From positions 24,640-88,639 of the IMG/VR virus record IMGVR_UViG_3300050020_000030: a stretch of 64,000 bases of DNA; one strand, given 5' to 3'. The DNA comes from a virus. This document shows, piece after piece, positions 49,953 to 58,542 of the stretch; positions within the stretch are counted from its first letter, which is position 1, and each line of letters opens with the position of its first letter. A program made the position numbers and the translations under genes. The notes under the pieces were generated by a model. It did not search any database, was not told where the DNA came from, and saw only the letters and a program-made list of their open reading frames with translations.

Positions 49953-51092
49953 TCAGAACACCCCGTCAATTCGGATCAAACGCTCGCGTACAAGTTCATC
50001 GTCCCCAATGCACAGACCTAAGCATGAGCAGGCCCCGCAAATATTTTTCGGGAAGCGTACTCCCGGATTCTGCGGGAAGTTCCCCGCCAGATTACAGGCC
50101 GAAATTTCAATAGCTTCCCTCTTCAAAAGCTGCTCTGCGTCGCTTCTGGCCTGATCCGAAATAATCGCGGGCAAGAACTGAATCCTAGTCTTGGTTACTG
50201 AAGATATAGGAAGACGGACCCCCTTGAAGATGTACTCAGCAAGGAGAGCCTCCTTCGCGGCTACAGCACCCTTACCGACGATAAGAGCTTTCCTAGATTG
50301 GTATTCCTCATATTGGAGTCTACTCTTTAATACTACCACATAACCATCTTCCGTGTCAAGTACTGTATAGGGCTCCCCAAGACCGAGACCCTTAGTAGGC
50401 TGAAGGATGTTTACCCACTGCCCGGTGCCGATGGCCGAAATATTTTTGACGAGGACGATGAATCCGACTGTCGATATCCCTGTAGCCCACGAGTACTCAC
50501 GAAGCTGACGGTCCAGAGAAGCGAGCCGGGGGTCACTAAAGTAGGAATTTTGGGCCGTTTTTAAATCCCAAATTACCTTTCGGGTAGGACTTCCGTTTTC
50601 CAGAATCTTGGGCAGTAAAGGATGATCCCACGCGGGTTCGGCCACGATATCCAGATACGCCAGATGCTCTAGACCGTCATATTCCGTTCCGGGGAATAGC
50701 GGGGTGACTATCTTTTGCTGAAAGACTGCGCCCTCAAGAGGAAGTTTGGGCCGCTGAATTTCATAAAGGGCTAGAAGTTCCGACCCGCATTTATACAGGT
50801 CTTCCCAAGAGCCATCCTTCTCCCCATAGGTAACGTCGGCGTTGTCTTTTTCTCGTAACCAAAGTTGCTTGAATTCGAGAATTCCAGTACCCGGCTCGAA
50901 GTTCTGGTTATGGTGAAATTGAATTGCGCTCTCAACGGCTTTACCGAATCCAAGTGCCGCTCGTTCGTCACGCTCGACCCAACCGTTAAGCCTTTTGTGC
51001 TGGTATTTTCTGGGACAGCCCCAGTCAAGCCCTCCCGAATATGAGTGCGCAGTGACTTGACGGCCCTTGATGTTCTGATAGAGTATAGCCAT
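49953..51092 (-). CDS. PD-(D/E)XK nuclease (RecB/Cas4-like)
   Basis: 379 aa. GFGKAVESAIQFHH supplies the family His/Glu; LAYLDIVAE and VIWDLKTAQNSY give the D..D-x-K catalytic core; QLREYSWA is the following conserved Gln-Tyr helix. Cys at SACNL and the later ICGACSCLGLC may coordinate an iron-sulfur cluster, as in Cas4/AddB-type nucleases. It probably processes phage or host DNA ends. An early promoter lies inside it. Confidence 0.82.
   Translation of the reverse strand: MAILYQNIKGRQVTAHSYSGGLDWGCPRKYQHKRLNGWVERDERAALGFGKAVESAIQFHHNQNFEPGTGILEFKQLWLREKDNADVTYGEKDGSWEDLYKCGSELLALYEIQRPKLPLEGAVFQQKIVTPLFPGTEYDGLEHLAYLDIVAEPAWDHPLLPKILENGSPTRKVIWDLKTAQNSYFSDPRLASLDRQLREYSWATGISTVGFIVLVKNISAIGTGQWVNILQPTKGLGLGEPYTVLDTEDGYVVVLKSRLQYEEYQSRKALIVGKGAVAAKEALLAEYIFKGVRLPISSVTKTRIQFLPAIISDQARSDAEQLLKREAIEISACNLAGNFPQNPGVRFPKNICGACSCLGLCIGDDELVRERLIRIDGVF
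50330..50359 (-). promoter_or_regulatory. Internal early promoter in the nuclease gene
   Basis: Minus strand TTGACA (50359-50354), 18-base spacer ending in TGG, TAGTAT (50335-50330), then TAAAGAGTAG as at 56860. It would express the small membrane proteins and primase operon alone. Confidence 0.7.
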
Positions 51093-51292
51093 TACTTACC
51101 CCTCCGGACTTCTTCTCTCGTCATCCACACTAAAGTGTTAATATGGTCCAACTGCGAAAGAACAAGGTGGTAGTAAGATTCGGACACCACACCTATAGGG
51201 AAATCCGACCATCGTTTTCCTATGGATCGGATACCTTGCTCAATCTCGTAGGTTAGCTCCTCCGCTAAAGCTTTCTTTTCCGGATCGGTCAT
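51092..51292 (-). CDS. Hypothetical small helical protein
   Basis: 66 aa, helical, charged (KKALAEELTYEIEQGIRSI; MTREEVRRGK). ATGA-coupled on both sides. No family recognised. Confidence 0.55.
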   Translation of the reverse strand: MTDPEKKALAEELTYEIEQGIRSIGKRWSDFPIGVVSESYYHLVLSQLDHINTLVWMTREEVRRGK

Positions 51293-51690
51293 TTCATACC
51301 TTTCTTAAGATCAGTAAGGGCAGCTTCCAGACGGGCGAGGGTACGAAACCCACGAATCATCCCAATAATTGTTCCCAGCCTGATAGGGTACCCGCTGCTC
51401 AAATATTCATCCCATGTTCCGTTCCACTCATCTAACTCTTTGATCTCTTCGCACAACTGCCTGATCTCCTCTTGGCGGTCCCGTGTAAATTCTGTGGCTG
51501 CGGATAGAGCCAGATCGAGAGTCGGCGCAGAGAAATATAAATCATCTTCCCAAGAGTATTTCAGCCGGATTTTTACAAACCAGTAGGTAGGCTGAGGCTT
51601 TGGTTTCCGTCCCTGCGCCCCGCTATACCCACTACCCGTCTGAAACTCCTCCGCATCCCACGCGGCCCTAACTACCTCTTCGTCTGTCAT
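51289..51690 (-). CDS. Hypothetical protein
   Basis: 133 aa. Centre: YWFVKIRLKYSWEDDLYFSA, APTLDLALSAATEFTRD, again a strand-helix unit like the small proteins elsewhere; the ends are charged helices. ATGA overlaps. Function unknown. Confidence 0.55.
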   Translation of the reverse strand: MTDEEVVRAAWDAEEFQTGSGYSGAQGRKPKPQPTYWFVKIRLKYSWEDDLYFSAPTLDLALSAATEFTRDRQEEIRQLCEEIKELDEWNGTWDEYLSSGYPIRLGTIIGMIRGFRTLARLEAALTDLKKGMK

Positions 51691-51911
51691 ACATAACCCC
51701 CTAAATCAGTGATTTGTGCAATGCCCCGTAATGTCCAGATGTGGTCACAGTGTGTGCATATACCGACTACCTTGTAGGGACTCCCCTCATTCTGGCATCC
51801 TCCCATTAGCCTGCCGTCCTTCTCCTGGATAAACTCGATAGAGTGATTCTTCCACAGTTCCTGTAGGCATATGTCGGAACCTTTGGCTTGGCATTTAGGA
51901 CATATAACCAT
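51687..51911 (-). CDS. Zinc-ribbon protein
   Basis: 74 aa from ATG 51911 (GAGGAG seven bases upstream). CPKCQAKG .. ICTHCDHIW forms one ribbon; a loop between them is charged. Could bind nucleic acid. Not recognised further. Confidence 0.6.
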   Translation of the reverse strand: MVICPKCQAKGSDICLQELWKNHSIEFIQEKDGRLMGGCQNEGSPYKVVGICTHCDHIWTLRGIAQITDLGGYV

Positions 51912-52113
51912 TTTCAAACTCCTCTCCTTTTAGAGTATCGGGTTTCCAGTGGCGCATCTCATATTCTACATCGTTGCGGATACACCAGTAACAGTCACAA
52001 TCTACGATGATAGCCGCGCAGCGACCGGAGTTTAGCTGTTTCTCCTCACGCTCGGCAAAGCGTCTCGAAAACTCTGTATTGTAAGCCTCCGCAAGTTTTT
52101 CTTGGTCGGTCAC
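51895..52113 (-). CDS. Hypothetical small protein
   Basis: 72 aa, GTG start in a GTGA overlap with the helicase stop. CDCYWC cluster in the centre with an acidic tail. Function unknown. Confidence 0.55.
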   Translation of the reverse strand: MTDQEKLAEAYNTEFSRRFAEREEKQLNSGRCAAIIVDCDCYWCIRNDVEYEMRHWKPDTLKGEEFENGYMS

Positions 52114-54755
52114 ACACCCACCTCTGTTTCTATTGTATCACCTTCTCGCTGTTTCACGCTAGCTAAATAACGCGAGGGTGTCCCCCAATAAGAAATATTT
52201 AGAGTGCGTTCAGGGCGCGAAACGGCCACATAAAAGGTGTTGGCCTCCCCTTGCAGGTCCTCCGGGGATTGACTTTTACTGTGGGGCAGCACCCCCTCGT
52301 TGCAGCTTATTAGAAACACATTTACAGCTTGTCTGCCCTTAAAACTGTGTATGGTACTAAGGACTACACCTTTTCGACTCCTGTTAGCTCCCATGACCTT
52401 CCTAACGTAGCTCAGAAAGTCCAGGAGAGAGTCTTTCTTCTCACTTACCCTGAGCAGTTCCCTCAGGCTTGCCACGGGGTCTTTGTCCGGACAGATACCT
52501 GACTCCTCGCGGTAATGTTCTAGAGCCTTGAGGTCCCTAAGCAGGTTTGCTACTACCTCTTTAGCAGGTAGCCCCCGGTATCCATATATTTTCCGGACGA
52601 AATCTACAAACTTCTTTACTGCCTGATTTTGCCGGTCGTCTCTACTCCTGTAGTTACTAAGGAGTACCCAAGCTGTCTTACCTTGCTTTGTGATTTGTTC
52701 CCGGATTTCTTGTGCGACCAATTTTCGTTTGATGAACTGAGTAGGCCAGAACGGTGTTTGCAAAGCAGCCAGTAAAAAGTTGTCTACCGGGGCCTGTACG
52801 CACCGAATCCACGCCAGCATTTCTCGAACCTCGGGCTGATCCCAGAAGCCTTCGTCATTCAACAGATAGTGGGGGATTCCCCTTTCGATCAAAATTTCTT
52901 CCACGCTCCGGAGGGCCAAGTTTGTACGGGCCAGTACCGCGCAGTCGTTTGGGGGAAGAAGAGCGATCTTGCTGACTACTCCTTCGGCCTCCATAAAGTC
53001 TGTGCTGTAGCCGGTAATGACAGGCTCCGGGCCTTGCTCGGTACTTACCGCCTCGAAATGTTCTGATATCTCTGCGAATGGCGCGGCATTTTTGACATAA
53101 GACACAATCGATTTTGTGCTTCGGTAGTTTTTGCCAAGAAATAATTTCTGGGTTCCGGGAAAGTAGTCGTTCATGCTAAGGAAGTGTTCTGAAATCCCCC
53201 CTCGAAATCCATAAATGGAGTTTCCGACCACTATCCCGTCAGCGATATACGTATGATCTTTTTCAACATCTAAGGAGTACACCAAACCCTCGTAGTGCTC
53301 CCTCGTAATCTTGTCAATGACTTCGGATTCGCATCCCCCTACTGCGGGAAGTTTCATAAGTTCGGGAATAAGGTTACAGGCAGATATTTGAAAATAACGA
53401 GAATGCGGCCTCCCCCCTACCCTTCGAAACAAAGGAATATCAAAAAATAGATTATGTTCTTCTAAGCAATCAAATCCTCTTTTTAAAGGTACTTGGGCGA
53501 ATATCTCGTTTATAAGCTCTTGGGTAACTTTGCAGCTTTTGTTTGCGCAATAAACGCTCGTGGGAACCCCAAATTTAGCGGCGGTAACCAGTTCATATCT
53601 GTGCGCTTCTTCTCGGGTCTCCCATACCCTGAGAATCCATGCCATGTCTGCTCTTTCTTCGAAGCATCTGCTTGTAAATCCGGCCACCCCGTTTCTATTA
53701 TTTTTATATATAGCCGCTTTACACATTCCTATTCTAAAACCTAAACCCTCCCGGTACATGATGTAAGTTATGTGTTGAAATCTGCAATCTCTAGACAAAG
53801 TTGCCCAAAACTTATGATTAGGGGTTACTTTCGTTTGTTTTCCGCCCGAATGGATTGTAAGTAGGTCTCCCTCATAGTGTCGGGAAGATTTTTCTAAAAT
53901 CTTTTCTCCTACCATCTTGGAGTAAGCTTTCCTTCGGTACCAAGTGGATACTTTGTCTCCTACAGAAAGAGACTCTATGGGAACGGAAGTCAGATGACAT
54001 TTGTTTCCTCGGCGTCCTGATCTACTGCCAACCACTTGAACCATAGTTCCGGGGGGCTGGCATTGCCCTGTATCTCCTACAGCCATTAGACTTTTGTTTT
54101 TTCTGGTCAAGAGGCTCATTAAGTCCCACTCAATTTTACTCAGGTCTTGCGCCTCGTCCACAAGTATATGATTATACTGCCACTTAGCTCGAATATCGGG
54201 GCGCGACTCTAAAATATCAACCATGAACGAGATGAGGTCGTCAAAGTCGAGCACGCCTAAGTTTTTGAGCAGACGTTGGTACTCTTTGAAAGCGAGGGCC
54301 GAGGCCAAGTCCTTCCCTGTTCTTTCCGCTATCTGGACAGCTTCTACCGGGGAGATGCGCTTCCGTTTCTGTAAAGAAACATACGCCGTAAAAACTCTGA
54401 AATTGATATTGTTTTTTGTAGCCTGAAACGCAGCTTTCATAGCTACCCCGTCCCCCGCCAGCGGGTTGTCTGAGAGGGGGAAAGGAAAGCTGTCAGGGTG
54501 CTCGTTTGCAAATTGTAGCGCGAGCGAATGAACTGTGCGAAACTCCGCCGTGGAGGAAGGGAAGAGTTTCGCACACCTGTCCCGCATATTTCTGCCGGAC
54601 TCGGAGGTAAAAGTCAAGCATAGGGTCTTGCCCAGCAGGGACAATCTTGCAGCCCGATTTACAAGTACAGTCGTTTTACCGCTTCCAGCGCCTGCGTACA
54701 CCGCTAAATAAGCGGCGGGGGCATCAACGACTCGCTTCTGGTCTTCATCAAGCAT
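52110..54755 (-). CDS. UvrD/Rep-family helicase with intein
   Basis: 881 aa precursor, about 600 aa mature. SF1A motifs: Q-like DEDQKRVV, Walker A AGAGSGKTT (21-29), TFTSESGRNM (Ia), DEAQD (200-204), motif III AVGDTGQ/SIYGFRGG split by the intein at residues 232-512, LGKNYRST (IV), and STIHSFKGR and VAVSRPERTL (V, VI). It unwinds DNA with 3'-5' polarity in relatives. The ATG follows AAGGA. Splicing is needed for motif III. Confidence 0.9.
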   Translation of the reverse strand: MLDEDQKRVVDAPAAYLAVYAGAGSGKTTVLVNRAARLSLLGKTLCLTFTSESGRNMRDRCAKLFPSSTAEFRTVHSLALQFANEHPDSFPFPLSDNPLAGDGVAMKAAFQATKNNINFRVFTAYVSLQKRKRISPVEAVQIAERTGKDLASALAFKEYQRLLKNLGVLDFDDLISFMVDILESRPDIRAKWQYNHILVDEAQDLSKIEWDLMSLLTRKNKSLMAVGDTGQCQPPGTMVQVVGSRSGRRGNKCHLTSVPIESLSVGDKVSTWYRRKAYSKMVGEKILEKSSRHYEGDLLTIHSGGKQTKVTPNHKFWATLSRDCRFQHITYIMYREGLGFRIGMCKAAIYKNNRNGVAGFTSRCFEERADMAWILRVWETREEAHRYELVTAAKFGVPTSVYCANKSCKVTQELINEIFAQVPLKRGFDCLEEHNLFFDIPLFRRVGGRPHSRYFQISACNLIPELMKLPAVGGCESEVIDKITREHYEGLVYSLDVEKDHTYIADGIVVGNSIYGFRGGISEHFLSMNDYFPGTQKLFLGKNYRSTKSIVSYVKNAAPFAEISEHFEAVSTEQGPEPVITGYSTDFMEAEGVVSKIALLPPNDCAVLARTNLALRSVEEILIERGIPHYLLNDEGFWDQPEVREMLAWIRCVQAPVDNFLLAALQTPFWPTQFIKRKLVAQEIREQITKQGKTAWVLLSNYRSRDDRQNQAVKKFVDFVRKIYGYRGLPAKEVVANLLRDLKALEHYREESGICPDKDPVASLRELLRVSEKKDSLLDFLSYVRKVMGANRSRKGVVLSTIHSFKGRQAVNVFLISCNEGVLPHSKSQSPEDLQGEANTFYVAVSRPERTLNISYWGTPSRYLASVKQREGDTIETEVGV
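53220..54062 (-). mobile_element. Intein in helicase motif III, non-LAGLIDADG insert
   Basis: 281 residues. Starts CQPPGTMVQVVG (Cys1), has the Hint block B TKVTPNHKFWAT (TxxH), and ends DVEKDHTYIADGIVVGN before the extein Ser. The centre has no LAGLIDADG; HITYIMYREGLGFRIGMCK with a following RADMAWILRVWETREEAHR looks like a worn GIY-YIG-type fold. Insertion point is the Q-S junction of 'VGDxxQSIYxFRG'. Confidence 0.85.
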
Positions 54756-54767
54756 CTATATCCTTCT

Positions 54768-54959
54768 TTATTCCCTGTGGATCATCCTGTTTTGAAGAAC
54801 CAGTGGAAACTTCTGGCGTTTTATAACCGTTGGGAATTGAGAGCATCCGTATTCAAAAGCGGCATCCGCTTCCGACCGACCAAAACCGCGCACATAGATG
54901 CCAGAGTTACAAGCTCCCCGCGTATCGACCCCACCAATAAAAGGCGTACCAGAAAGCAT
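54768..54959 (-). CDS. Hypothetical small protein, overlapping start
   Basis: 63 aa; AGGAGGAGCGA directly precedes ATG 54959, which lies inside the previous gene. SGIYVRGFGRSEADAAFEYG is a strand-helix unit like the other small proteins of the arm. Function unknown. Confidence 0.55.
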   Translation of the reverse strand: MLSGTPFIGGVDTRGACNSGIYVRGFGRSEADAAFEYGCSQFPTVIKRQKFPLVLQNRMIHRE

Positions 54960-55068
54960 TCGCTCCTCCTGGACCGTGTAGGTAGTGTCCAGGTTGATCC
55001 CAGCAGCCGAAGTATAGGGCTAGTTTGCCCATCTTCCGGTCTTCATCAATCGCTGTCTCTAAGGTCAT
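54907..55068 (-). CDS. Small conserved-looking protein with GCWDQPGHYLH motif
   Basis: 53 aa from ATG 55068, one base after the previous stop, with GGAGG before it. LALYFGCWDQPGHYLHGPGG and a Trp/Tyr-rich end (FWYAFYWWGRY). I have seen this wording in other phage proteins of unknown role. ATG 55134 gives a longer but unlikely version. Confidence 0.6.
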   Translation of the reverse strand: MTLETAIDEDRKMGKLALYFGCWDQPGHYLHGPGGANAFWYAFYWWGRYAGSL

Positions 55069-55069
55069 T

Positions 55070-55270
55070 TCAATCATTTCCTCCAAGGGAGTTAAGTATG
55101 TAAGTCCCAATACTTTTATGGTATACGCAGGCATGTGCCATATCGCGTATCCAGGGTCTCTCGGGCGGGGGAGGGTACTGTCCGTACAGGACAAGACTCT
55201 CCCACATCTTTTTGTACTCGTAGTCGAGGAGCTTTTGAAGGGCCTCCTCTACATCAGAACGAGTCTTCAT
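55070..55270 (-). CDS. Hypothetical small protein
   Basis: 66 aa from ATG 55270, overlapping the ssb stop by 17 bases. Helical start (RSDVEEALQKLLDYEYKKMW) and Pro-rich centre. Function unknown. Confidence 0.55.
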   Translation of the reverse strand: MKTRSDVEEALQKLLDYEYKKMWESLVLYGQYPPPPERPWIRDMAHACVYHKSIGTYILNSLGGND

Positions 55271-55586
55271 CGCGGGGCGGAAAATCAATAAAATCAATGT
55301 TATTCACGATTACCTTGGTACGCGACTGCTTTACACCGTCTTTTTCCCACTCGTCCAGCCCGAGTCGTCCGGTAACTGTGAGTCGGGAACCCTTGTCTCC
55401 GAATCGAAGCAGAGCCTCGGCGTTCTTCTCCCATACTTCTAGTGCAGTCCACAAAACTTTTTTCTTGTCCCCATATCTGTCATCAACAGCAAGGCTAATG
55501 GATACCACAGTTTTACCGCCGTTCGTAGTCTTGGCCTCGGGCTTCTTCCCCAAACGACCACTCAATACTACCAGATTAACACTCAT
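55254..55586 (-). CDS. ssb: Single-stranded DNA-binding protein
   Basis: 110 aa OB fold from ATG 55586 (CAGGAGGAAAAGC upstream): MSVNLVVLSGRLGKKPE, VVSISLAVDDRYGDKK, TALEVWEKNAEAL, VTGRLGLDEWEKDG, IVNNIDFID. The end PPRDEDSF has the acidic Phe-ended tip by which SSBs bind partners. Protects ssDNA during replication with the polymerase and primase. Its leader can fold in two exclusive ways. Confidence 0.9.
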   Translation of the reverse strand: MSVNLVVLSGRLGKKPEAKTTNGGKTVVSISLAVDDRYGDKKKVLWTALEVWEKNAEALLRFGDKGSRLTVTGRLGLDEWEKDGVKQSRTKVIVNNIDFIDFPPRDEDSF

Positions 55587-55592
55587 GCTTTT

Positions 55593-55628
55593 CCTCCTGA
55601 TATAATAGGAGGTCCAGAAAAACCTCCT
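55593..55628 (-). promoter_or_regulatory. Candidate translation switch in the ssb leader
   Basis: On the minus strand CCTCC (around 55611-55607) can pair either with AGGAGG at 55628-55623 (hairpin in the leader) or with the ribosome binding AGGAGG at 55598-55593. The two pairings exclude each other, so one frees and the other hides the ssb start. Confidence 0.45.
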
Positions 55629-55703
55629 ACCCGACGCCATCGGGACCACCCAATCATACGGGTTGGGACGGTTAGTTAATATTATCCTCTTTCTGTTGAG
55701 GGG

Positions 55704-56645
55704 CTACTTTGCTCCATTAAAGAGTTCCTTGACTGCTGCGGGGCCTGCTTCTACGGCCTCTTCGATCAGCTTTAGTGTGTTCTCTGCGGTAACAGAAGGT
55801 ACATACACGAGCTTCTTTCCGTTATGGCGGGCTTCCAAATACCCACTTACCGCCTTAGTCGAGAACTTCTTCTGGGTAACTAGTTCCTTCAGTCGGTCCT
55901 GGATATATGTGTGGCGTTCCTGAGAAAGAGTTTCAGGCGCGTCTACACCGGAAGCGGCATTTTCAGCTTCTTCTGAAAGGGGCTGTTCTACTGAAACCTG
56001 TTCAGAGAACATTTCCTTCGGGAGGTCTTCGCTGGTAATCTCTGGATTCTTTCCGTTTCCGTTTTCCGGAACATTTTTTCCGAAGTTAAAGTCTGTGGGG
56101 CTACTCTTGGGCTGTTCCTTGAACGCCTCCTTCTTGAAAGCCTTCTCCTGTGCGATCTTCCGTGCTGCTTCCGGATCGTTAGGAAGTTTATTCGGGAACT
56201 GCGCTGAGAAAGGCTTATTCTGCTGGGACTGAGGAGGAGTAGTTCCTTTTTTGAGATCAGGGGCATCCTCGTCGTCGTCTTCTCCACTAATTCCTAGAAA
56301 CGGAAAGAGGTCTATACGACGGGCATACGTGATAATTTTTCCGAGTTCCTTCCCCGGACTGATTTTGGGGAGAGGAATACCTGCGGACTGGTCCCACTCT
56401 TCGGCAAGCTGAACCTTGGTTGTTTGCCTAAGAACTCCGTCTGAACCCTCCACGATAGGCTGGCTCAGATAGATTCCCTCCGCGTTGAGCAGGGGGCGAA
56501 CTACTGCGAGGCCATCGGGAAGGGCCGCGTAACTGAATTTCAAATTTCCTTCTTGGCCTGTTTTATCCTTCTTAATAGTCGTAAACTTCGCCTGTGCCCG
56601 TGCTAGGGCGGAGGCCAATTTTGCTGTACTTTCGCTCTGTGCCAT
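55704..56645 (-). CDS. ERF-type single-strand annealing recombination protein
   Basis: 313 aa. NLKFSYAALPDGLAVVRPLL (about 34-53), LSQPIVEGSDGVLRQTTKV, ISPGKELGKIITYARRIDLF (about 96-113) and LGISGEDDDED match the ERF family. The C-terminal 180 residues are a polar linker with acidic segments. Anneals ssDNA in phage recombination; encoded beside SSB. ATG 56645 shares a base with the upstream stop. Confidence 0.82.
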   Translation of the reverse strand: MAQSESTAKLASALARAQAKFTTIKKDKTGQEGNLKFSYAALPDGLAVVRPLLNAEGIYLSQPIVEGSDGVLRQTTKVQLAEEWDQSAGIPLPKISPGKELGKIITYARRIDLFPFLGISGEDDDEDAPDLKKGTTPPQSQQNKPFSAQFPNKLPNDPEAARKIAQEKAFKKEAFKEQPKSSPTDFNFGKNVPENGNGKNPEITSEDLPKEMFSEQVSVEQPLSEEAENAASGVDAPETLSQERHTYIQDRLKELVTQKKFSTKAVSGYLEARHNGKKLVYVPSVTAENTLKLIEEAVEAGPAAVKELFNGAK

Positions 56646-56842
56646 CAGTTCTCCTTGGTTTCTTCTAATTCTTTTGTGTACTTCTCTATACGATCCAGCT
56701 TAACTTTTTGGTTGTGTAGTTTTATGATATAGTCTCTCAGCCAGTTTGCCCCGGAAGTAATAACGTACTGACCAGACTCTGATTGTATCTGGGTTCCGTA
56801 CCCGGAATGCCTATCCGTCCACAGTTCGTCAAGAATACTCAT
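56645..56842 (-). CDS. Hypothetical small protein
   Basis: 65 aa from ATG 56842 (GAGGAGAGT), first gene behind promoter 56888-56860. SILDELWTDRHSGYGTQIQS, then a charged C-terminal helix. Function unknown. Confidence 0.6.
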   Translation of the reverse strand: MSILDELWTDRHSGYGTQIQSESGQYVITSGANWLRDYIIKLHNQKVKLDRIEKYTKELEETKEN

Positions 56843-56859
56843 ACTCTCCTCACTCTTTA

Positions 56860-56888
56860 ATACTACCATTGTTCTTGTCCCGTGTCAA
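56860..56888 (-). promoter_or_regulatory. Early promoter, TTGACACGGG type
   Basis: Minus strand TTGACA (56888-56883), 17-base spacer ending in TGG, TAGTAT (56865-56860), then TAAAGAGTGAGG. It overlaps the last codons of the GIY-YIG gene. Confidence 0.78.
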
Positions 56889-57658
56889 GAGATTTCTAAC
56901 AGTTGGTTTTCTGCTTCTTGCTTTTTTCTAAGCCTAGCCGCCGCTCGTCCCAATGTGGAGGCCAGCACCCTCTCCGGGGAGTATTTTTTACCGCTGTTGG
57001 ATTTTCTAATCTTGTCACGGGTCTCCTCTGATGGAGTGTAGCTCGTTTTCCCTAGTTTAGATTTTCGTATCTTTTCTCTGGCCTCCTCCGAACAGGGATG
57101 TCCCGGCTTTCCTTTTCTCGATACAGACATCTTGTCTCGGGTCTCTTGCGTAACTATCCTATTTCGGTTAGCTGCCGCCAAAAGTGCGGCGTGCTCCGGG
57201 GTTCTGGGAGGCATTGGCTTTCCTAAACGGGCCTTGCTTTGCTTCTCTCTAGTTTCCGGAGTAGCTTTCCTTCCTCTGTTAGAGTTTCCTATTTTCTCTC
57301 TAGTCTCCTTGTTAGAAACAACACCATCTCCCCCGAGGGTACTGTTATACCCAAAAGACCTCTTATGTGAGGCGAACATCCATATAAAAAATCTCTCTGC
57401 CTCGTCTAGAGCGTGCTTGTCCGGACAACTGCACAGAAGAAAAGACTCGAAGTTTTCTGACCCGTACTTTCTGACCGCATTATAAAAATAGGTATTTATA
57501 ACCGATTTAGTAGTCAGAATCCCCGCCTTAGTAAAATGGTTTTTTACCCTCTTTTTCCAAGTTACAGTAGTTTGTCCTACGTAGATTTTCCTATTTATCT
57601 TGTTAAGGATGAGGTAGATACCCCCGTACTCCTTTTTATCCAAACTTTTCACTTTCAT
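56885..57658 (-). CDS. GIY-YIG homing endonuclease with NUMOD3 repeats
   Basis: 257 aa. GGIYLILNKI and RKIYVGQTT strands, Arg-containing helix WKKRVKNHF, Glu in DEAERFFIWMF. The C-terminal half is at least four NUMOD3-type repeats ('S.ETREKI..S..GRK', 'TPETREKQSKARLGK', 'EEAREKIRKSKLGK', 'EETRDKIRKSNSGKK'). Coupled by overlap to the recombinase gene, so it may home near this locus. Confidence 0.9.
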   Translation of the reverse strand: MKVKSLDKKEYGGIYLILNKINRKIYVGQTTVTWKKRVKNHFTKAGILTTKSVINTYFYNAVRKYGSENFESFLLCSCPDKHALDEAERFFIWMFASHKRSFGYNSTLGGDGVVSNKETREKIGNSNRGRKATPETREKQSKARLGKPMPPRTPEHAALLAAANRNRIVTQETRDKMSVSRKGKPGHPCSEEAREKIRKSKLGKTSYTPSEETRDKIRKSNSGKKYSPERVLASTLGRAAARLRKKQEAENQLLEIS

Positions 57659-58542
57659 TTTGTTTCTCCGTAAAACAGTTCCACAATTTTAGGCACCCAC
57701 TCCCTGTCACACCCGAGAGTAGCCATACAGTAAATTCCTAAAGTTATCGAGGACGTACTGTTATGCCCCGCACGGTACCCAACCACCCTTTCCGGAATTT
57801 TTAGGTCGAGAAGCAGGGACGTGATGTTCCCTCGCCTAAAAGCGTGCGGGGACTTGTACTTAACCCCCGCCTTAGTGCACACCTTCTGGATCATCTTCAT
57901 CAGCTTTGTGGGATAGCACATTCTGTCGTCCGGTTTCCGGAAAATAAATTCCTCTGGCCCACCAAGAATCAGATGCTTGAGTTCCCGTACAAGTTCGTCC
58001 GAGATACATATCGATCTTACTGAGGAATCTGTCTTGGGGGAGTCCTGTAAAAATCCTTGGGATACGTCTCTCCGGATGTGCAGAGTATTCCCTTCAAGGT
58101 CCTGTGTTTGTAGCCCGAGGACTTCTCCTATCCGGACCCCTGTTTCGCAGAATAGCATGATAAGGGCTTTGTCCTCCCCTGTAGCCGCTTTGATTAAATC
58201 TCTCATCTCCTGGGTAGTATAGAAGTCCTGCTGCTTTCGTCTTTTGCGGGGCAAAGTCAGTCGAGGAAGTACAAATTCTTCGTCGGCCCACATGCAGATA
58301 CTCCGGAAAACGGAAATGTACCTGCGGATAGCCGCCGCACCTATAGTCATATTCAGCTTACCAATGTACCTCTGGATCAACTTCTTGTCTATACTAGAAA
58401 TTTTCAGGTGGCCGAATTCCAAGACAAGTTTTTGGATCAAGTAGTTTAGGTTGTAATACGTGCTCGCTTTCTTCATAGAAAGAACTTCTGTCTTATAGTT
58501 ATCCGCAGCGATCATAAAGATGGAAGACTCTCTAGATTTCAC
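57655..58542 (-). CDS. Tyrosine recombinase / integrase
   Basis: 295 aa, GTG start overlapping the upstream TGA. All active-site residues are visible: Arg137 (TGVRIGEVLG), Lys170, His233 and Arg236 (HAFRRG), His260 (RAGHN) and nucleophile Tyr271. N-terminal SAM-like helices at 20-90. Could integrate the genome, resolve multimers or invert DNA. No attachment site or repressor is seen in the window. Confidence 0.88.
   Translation of the reverse strand: MKSRESSIFMIAADNYKTEVLSMKKASTYYNLNYLIQKLVLEFGHLKISSIDKKLIQRYIGKLNMTIGAAAIRRYISVFRSICMWADEEFVLPRLTLPRKRRKQQDFYTTQEMRDLIKAATGEDKALIMLFCETGVRIGEVLGLQTQDLEGNTLHIRRDVSQGFLQDSPKTDSSVRSICISDELVRELKHLILGGPEEFIFRKPDDRMCYPTKLMKMIQKVCTKAGVKYKSPHAFRRGNITSLLLDLKIPERVVGYRAGHNSTSSITLGIYCMATLGCDREWVPKIVELFYGETK

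Noticed and set aside
54907-55134. ATG 55134 as start of the small GCWDQPGHYLH protein
   Set aside because: It lies deep in the previous gene without a ribosome site; ATG 55068 follows GGAGG.
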